From Blautia sp. AF19-10LB (lineage in GTDB: Bacteria > Bacillota > Clostridia > Lachnospirales > Lachnospiraceae), in contig NZ_QTWS01000031.1 in NCBI RefSeq assembly GCF_003461245.1, forward strand, positions 1-44,039: 44,039 nucleotides of DNA, given 5' to 3'. The position numbers and the translations under genes are program-made. Shown here piece after piece: positions 40,846 through 44,039 of this stretch (position 1 is its first letter; each line of letters starts with the position of its first letter). The notes under the pieces are model-generated. The model ran no database searches and had not been told where the DNA came from. It saw only the letters and a program-made list of their open reading frames with translations.

Positions 40846-42199
40846 TCTTCATCAGCTCCTTTCTTCGCTGTTCGTTTTCGTCTGCCCGTATCGTCTGCAA
40901 TTTTTCCTTGAGGGTATCACTACGGGCGGAAATGCCCTCGCACAGTCTGACCTCCTTTCGGATAACTTTCAGCCGCCCCGAAATATCGGAAATCTCTGCC
41001 TTGACCGCTTCCTTTTCTTCGCCGCTTATCCTGCGGGATTTGGAGTAAAGCTCCTTTCGCTTCTGAAGCAGGGCAGACATCTCCGTTTCCAGAGAGCCTT
41101 TATATGAACAAAGCTGCTCCGCCGTATCAATGTGATTGCGGCAAAGCAGCCTTGTTTCCTGTGTGATAGCTTCCATCTTCATAAGGTCGTCCTTTAAGAG
41201 ATAATGAAGCCGTGCATAATTTTGTTTTCTGCCTTTTGGCAGGATACCGAGCTTGTAGCAGTAATGGAGATACAGTCCACGCAAGCCACCGATTTTCTTA
41301 GCGTTCTTCAAAGAGCCTTTGACCCGATAGACCTTAATCTGTGGCTGTGGCTCCGAGAAGCTCTGGAATTTGACCGCATAGGAATTTTCTCTGATACGCT
41401 CCATAATCCTGTCATTGGTGTATTCCTCTCCGAGCTTATAAAGCCGCTTGGGTCTTTGCCAGCCCTTGCCGATAATCGTCCAATACTTGCGGTTGGGGTC
41501 AAAGTTTATGCGGTAGCCCATTTCTGCCAACTGGCGGTCAAAGTCTTTCAGCGTAAATGATTTGCTGATAGCTTCATCCACCGCTTGTCTGGCAACATTA
41601 TCCCTCGTGGGTCGCCCCTGCTTTTCGGCTTGGTAAAGGGCGTAGGGCTTTTTCTTGCCGCTTGGGTATTCGATGACGGACAGGGCATACTCACGGCAAA
41701 GCTCATCGGAACGCTGACGGAGCAGCCGCAGATTTGCTTTGTTGTCGTGATAGTGCATACCATCGGCAAAAGAAACAGAGTTCACAACAAAGTGATTATG
41801 CAGGCAGTCGGTATTTAGGTGAGTGGCAACGATGACTTGAAATCTGTCGCCCCACATTCGCTCGGCAAGTTTAACGCCGACTTCGTGAGCCTGCTCTGGC
41901 GTAACCTCACCGTGCTTGAAGCTCTGAAAGCCGTGATAGCAGACAATCCCGCTCATATCGTTCCATTGTGCTTTGGCAATCATCATTTCATCTCTGGCAG
42001 TGTTCGGGTCACAATTTACACCTGTGACAAAGAAACGCTGCTCGGTCTTATTCTTATTAGTAGCGTACTCCATTACATCGACCATCGCCTGCAGGTCGGC
42101 TTCGGTGTATTTAGGGTTGACGGTCTTTTCGGGATTTTCGGCATAGTCAATTGGATGGTCGAGCCTGCCACGCACATCCCATATCTCGCAGACCGCCAT
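40787..42199 (-). CDS. MOBP-type conjugative relaxase (Relaxase/mobilization nuclease)
   Basis: 470 aa. The relaxase core lies in residues 1-210, with the metal-binding His set H127, H134 and H136 (HLNTDCLHNHFVVNSVSF) and CYHGFQSFKHGEVTPEQAHE before it; a Tyr within the first 50 residues is the likely nucleophile. The C-terminal half is coiled coil and basic (ends RRRSGRTNRPNELGGL). It nicks the element's own oriT, probably around 42641-42731. The start overlaps mobC by TAATG. Confidence 0.92.
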   Translation of the reverse strand: MAVCEIWDVRGRLDHPIDYAENPEKTVNPKYTEADLQAMVDVMEYATNKNKTEQRFFVTGVNCDPNTARDEMMIAKAQWNDMSGIVCYHGFQSFKHGEVTPEQAHEVGVKLAERMWGDRFQVIVATHLNTDCLHNHFVVNSVSFADGMHYHDNKANLRLLRQRSDELCREYALSVIEYPSGKKKPYALYQAEKQGRPTRDNVARQAVDEAISKSFTLKDFDRQLAEMGYRINFDPNRKYWTIIGKGWQRPKRLYKLGEEYTNDRIMERIRENSYAVKFQSFSEPQPQIKVYRVKGSLKNAKKIGGLRGLYLHYCYKLGILPKGRKQNYARLHYLLKDDLMKMEAITQETRLLCRNHIDTAEQLCSYKGSLETEMSALLQKRKELYSKSRRISGEEKEAVKAEISDISGRLKVIRKEVRLCEGISARSDTLKEKLQTIRADENEQRRKELMKNEHRRRSGRTNRPNELGGL

Positions 42200-42528
42200 T
42201 ACGATGACCTGCGTGGAAGCAGATACCTTTTGCGAATGTCAATCTGAAATTCGTGCCACTTCCTTGCTTCCTCACGGAGCATCGGGGTATCCACAAAGCC
42301 GAGGGCGTTTGCCTTAACCGCAAGCTGATTGATACGGTTTCCAATGGCGGACAGCTCACGCATCATTTTATAGAACTCTGAGTCGGGCTTTTCGCAGAGC
42401 TGATAGCCCCTTACCATTTCTCTTAAAAAAGCTTCTTTTGAGCGACCCGATTTCCGCACAAGCTCATTAAGGTGTTCGGCTTCCTCCTCAGTCAGACGGA
42501 AAAGTATCTGCACATTTCTTTTTCGCAT
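42199..42528 (-). CDS. mobC: MobC-family relaxosome protein
   Basis: 109 aa. A ribbon-helix-helix N-terminus (RNVQILFRLTEEEAEHLNEL, VRKSGRSKEAFLREMVRG) precedes the MobC core (MMRELSAIGNRINQLAVKAN). MobC melts or marks oriT for the relaxase encoded next. Its start lies within the 3' end of the DUF3789 gene. Confidence 0.9.
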   Translation of the reverse strand: MRKRNVQILFRLTEEEAEHLNELVRKSGRSKEAFLREMVRGYQLCEKPDSEFYKMMRELSAIGNRINQLAVKANALGFVDTPMLREEARKWHEFQIDIRKRYLLPRRSS

Positions 42529-42640
42529 TGTCCACTTCCTTTCTCTCGGAAAGTCTGTTTATCTGCAAGCAGCACATACACACAACGCCGAACAGACCGC
42601 CGAGCATTGTGCCTATAATGAAAAATAAGAACTCACTCAT
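42488..42640 (-). CDS. DUF3789-like small membrane protein
   Basis: 50 aa, not a long ORF but with a good GAAAGGAG site before ATG 42640. MSEFLFFIIGTMLGGLFGVV, CMCCLQINRL: one membrane helix with Gly-zipper-like spacing, then a charged tail. Such DUF3789 proteins appear before mobC in related elements. It overlaps mobC by 41 bases in another frame, so its last 17 residues are constrained by that gene. Confidence 0.65.
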   Translation of the reverse strand: MSEFLFFIIGTMLGGLFGVVCMCCLQINRLSERKEVDNAKKKCADTFPSD

Positions 42641-42670
42641 TCTTGAACTCCTTTCTGTTCTCACGGGGTA

Positions 42671-42713
42671 TTAGGGGCTGACCCCTAACAAGCGAATTTG
42701 GCTAACCAAATTC
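42671..42713 (-). other. Candidate oriT of the conjugative element
   Basis: Two perfect dyads stand side by side upstream of mobC: TTAGGGG-ctga-CCCCTAA (42671-42688) and GAATTTGG-ctaa-CCAAATTC (42694-42713). Adjacent inverted repeats in a non-coding gap in front of mobC/relaxase are the usual oriT layout. I could not match a known MOBP nic core, so the nick position is open. Confidence 0.5.
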
Positions 42714-42731
42714 AGTGCTTGGTAAGACATC

Positions 42732-43025
42732 TCATTCTTCGCAGTCGTCCTCATACATACACTCACCGCACACTGGGCAGAAGTACGGACAGTCCGAACA
42801 ATCCTCATTTTCCTGTGGTGTGTTCTCACCCGCACCATCAAGACCGTCCCCGCTCTGCTCGGTAATATCGGCTTCGCCGCAGGCAAAATCATCATCAGTA
42901 AAGTTGATAAGGTCGGTATCGAACAGGATAATTTTTGTCTTTTCCTTTGCCTGTTCGGGGCTTTCCGCACAGACGGAAACGGTCTTTTGGTAATGGGCAG
43001 TAAGGGTTACATCATACTTTTTCAA
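42732..43025 (-). CDS. PcfM/DpnD-like protein with Cys-rich tail
   Basis: 97 aa if started at TTG 43025 (GAGG 9 bases ahead), giving LKKYDVTLTAHYQKTVSVCA, ESPEQAKEK, the usual opening of DpnD/PcfM-family proteins. An ATG at 43049 lacks a ribosome site but would add 8 residues. The C-terminal tail CSDCPYFCPVCGECMYEDDC has seven Cys and probably binds zinc. Function is unknown. Confidence 0.6.
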   Translation of the reverse strand: MKKYDVTLTAHYQKTVSVCAESPEQAKEKTKIILFDTDLINFTDDDFACGEADITEQSGDGLDGAGENTPQENEDCSDCPYFCPVCGECMYEDDCEE

Positions 43026-43099
43026 TGATTCATTCCTCGCTTTCTGCATTAAATTTTGATTTGGTTTCAGTGTCGTTCTGGGCAAAAACTGCTACACAA

Positions 43100-43972
43100 T
43101 CAACGGACATCACTCCTTTCACGAGCAGGCTTTGGTCTTGCAATTCCCAGATAGGACAATAAAAAATCGTTGAAGTCCTTGCCGACAGGCGGTGGATCAT
43201 CAACGATTTTGTAGTCTTTCTGCAACAGTTCCTTCAAAGTAGCGGTACAAAGCCTGCCTACCTTGTCATTATCCAGATGCAGAACAATGGTCTTAATTTG
43301 TGGATTGGCACTCAAAAAAGTTGTGAGGGCTATGGGAATTTTGCTGTCCTTCATCTCTTTCTTTGGCTGATACACACCCGAAAGAGAAAGCAGACTTTCC
43401 GATTTGTAGTCCTTGCCCTCGCATTTCAGATAAGTGGCATAGGACAGCAAATCAATGGCGGCTTCAAATAAATGCACGGTATCCGCAGGCTCTCTTGCCA
43501 GAAGTCGGAACGAATACCGCTTGTCGCTGCCCGATGCGTCCTGCTTGAAAGTGCTGCCGAGAGTGCTTCGCAGGGCGGCATATTTCGGTGTTCCGCCTTC
43601 GTCTTTGCCGATAAAAACAGCATTGTGATAATCGGCACTCTCATAAAGCGTGCCGTCTGAGATACACTCCTGTATGAGCTGATAGTCAATACCACGCCCG
43701 AAAAGATACTGTATCACTCTGTTACAATCCTTATTTTTGGACGGCAGGAGCAGGACTTTCGGTTTATCTTTCTTGGGAGCAGGGGGTGGCTTCCAGTCCG
43801 CCATCGTCTGTCCCGTGAGAATTTCCACGGCTTCTACAAAGTCATATTCCTTGACCTTGATGAGATAATCGAGGGCAGAATAGCCGCCGAAACCTCTCGA
43901 CCACCAATACCATTTGCCGTTGGAAATCTTTAAGCTGTCGTGTTCTTTCGTGCAGTAGACATTGCCCGCCAC
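43100..43972 (-). CDS. DUF3991/Toprim domain protein, N-terminally truncated
   Basis: The 290-residue frame contains EHDSLKISNGKWYWWSRGFG, GYSALDYLIKV (the DUF3991 zinc-finger-like primase segment) and a Toprim core (HLFEAAIDLLSYATY; IVLHLDNDKVGR with the DxD metal pair). Toprim/DUF3991 proteins are primase-like enzymes that help replicate transferred strands. Relatives carry about 30-50 more residues upstream. Here in-frame coding continues only to about 43996 (Y-I-K-R-V before the GTG) and then meets TGA in very AT-rich sequence. No Shine-Dalgarno precedes GTG 43972. It is probably a damaged gene at the edge of the element. Confidence 0.72.
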   Translation of the reverse strand: MAGNVYCTKEHDSLKISNGKWYWWSRGFGGYSALDYLIKVKEYDFVEAVEILTGQTMADWKPPPAPKKDKPKVLLLPSKNKDCNRVIQYLFGRGIDYQLIQECISDGTLYESADYHNAVFIGKDEGGTPKYAALRSTLGSTFKQDASGSDKRYSFRLLAREPADTVHLFEAAIDLLSYATYLKCEGKDYKSESLLSLSGVYQPKKEMKDSKIPIALTTFLSANPQIKTIVLHLDNDKVGRLCTATLKELLQKDYKIVDDPPPVGKDFNDFLLSYLGIARPKPARERSDVR

Positions 43973-44039
43973 ACGCTTTATATAGTGGTTCAGTTGTCAA
44001 GACAAAAAACTAAGCTTTTTATAATGAACTGATATATGT
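43973..44039. other. AT-rich right edge beyond the truncated Toprim gene
   Basis: This segment is unlike the GC-richer transfer genes. It contains TTGACA on the minus strand (about 44000) and an A/T-rich stretch with TATAAT-like words. No ORF runs through it. It may be the junction with another insertion or chromosomal DNA. Confidence 0.4.

Noticed and set aside
1..44039. CRISPR arrays, tRNA, rRNA, insertion sequences with DDE transposases
   Set aside because: No regularly spaced repeats, no cloverleaf or rRNA signature, and no DDE transposase motif were seen by eye; only serine-recombinase mobility genes are present.

Overview
The window looks like accessory DNA from a low-to-moderate GC Bacillota, most likely a gut clostridium of the Lachnospiraceae type. 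Shine-Dalgarno sites of the AAGGAGG kind precede almost every gene, TTG and GTG starts occur, and the conjugation proteins resemble the Tn1549/CD1110-CD1115 (C. difficile CTn) families. Almost everything here belongs to mobile elements. No housekeeping gene, rRNA or tRNA was recognised. Family names are recalled from memory; no search was run.

Left block (1-20170, AT-rich) resembles an integrative mobilizable or plasmid-derived element. It opens with an Abi_2/AbiF-type HEPN protein. Directly in front of that gene lies a small RNA unit with its own near-consensus promoter and intrinsic terminator (1142-1249). Next comes a 770-aa STAND NTPase with TPR-like repeats behind a LexA-like box. Two sensor/transporter islands follow: response regulator, kinase and ABC-2 transporter (3950-8506), and response regulator, kinase and MacB/FtsX transporter (13925-18855). 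Between them sits a plasmid-like core on the + strand: ParM, ParR, RepA_N initiator, DnaC-like loader, DUF3847, an oriT with an IncQ/MOBQ nic core, and a MobA/MobL relaxase. A 3' remnant of tnpV and a membrane-anchored XRE regulator close the block.

Right block (20181-43972, mostly - strand) is a Tn916/Tn1549-like conjugative element with a large serine recombinase instead of a tyrosine integrase. In minus-strand order it has a truncated DUF3991/Toprim gene, PcfM/DpnD-like protein, DUF3789, MobC, MOBP relaxase, PcfB, ArdC-like protein, a small protein, VirD4-like coupling protein, Maff2 pilin-like protein, VirB6, PrgI, VirB4, a DUF6075-like protein, sortase B and a lytic transglycosylase/CHAP hydrolase. 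Cargo and regulation follow: XRE; TetR-GNAT-truncated PAP2; and a MATE efflux pump with a divergent PadR regulator bracketed by two copies of a Cys-rich KTR gene. The block ends with an Orf7-like sigma factor, MazF/PemK, a 50-aa protein, the recombinase and TnpV.

Points of most interest: the AbiF-RNA unit; the possibly SOS-linked STAND gene; an orphan membrane-protein gene with its own terminator inserted head-on inside the type IV secretion operon (36074-36754); a coupling protein whose Walker A motif ends in Lys-Lys; a hairpin that hides the sigma-factor Shine-Dalgarno; and several scars (tnpV remnant, PAP2 fragment, truncated Toprim gene) that record rearrangement.
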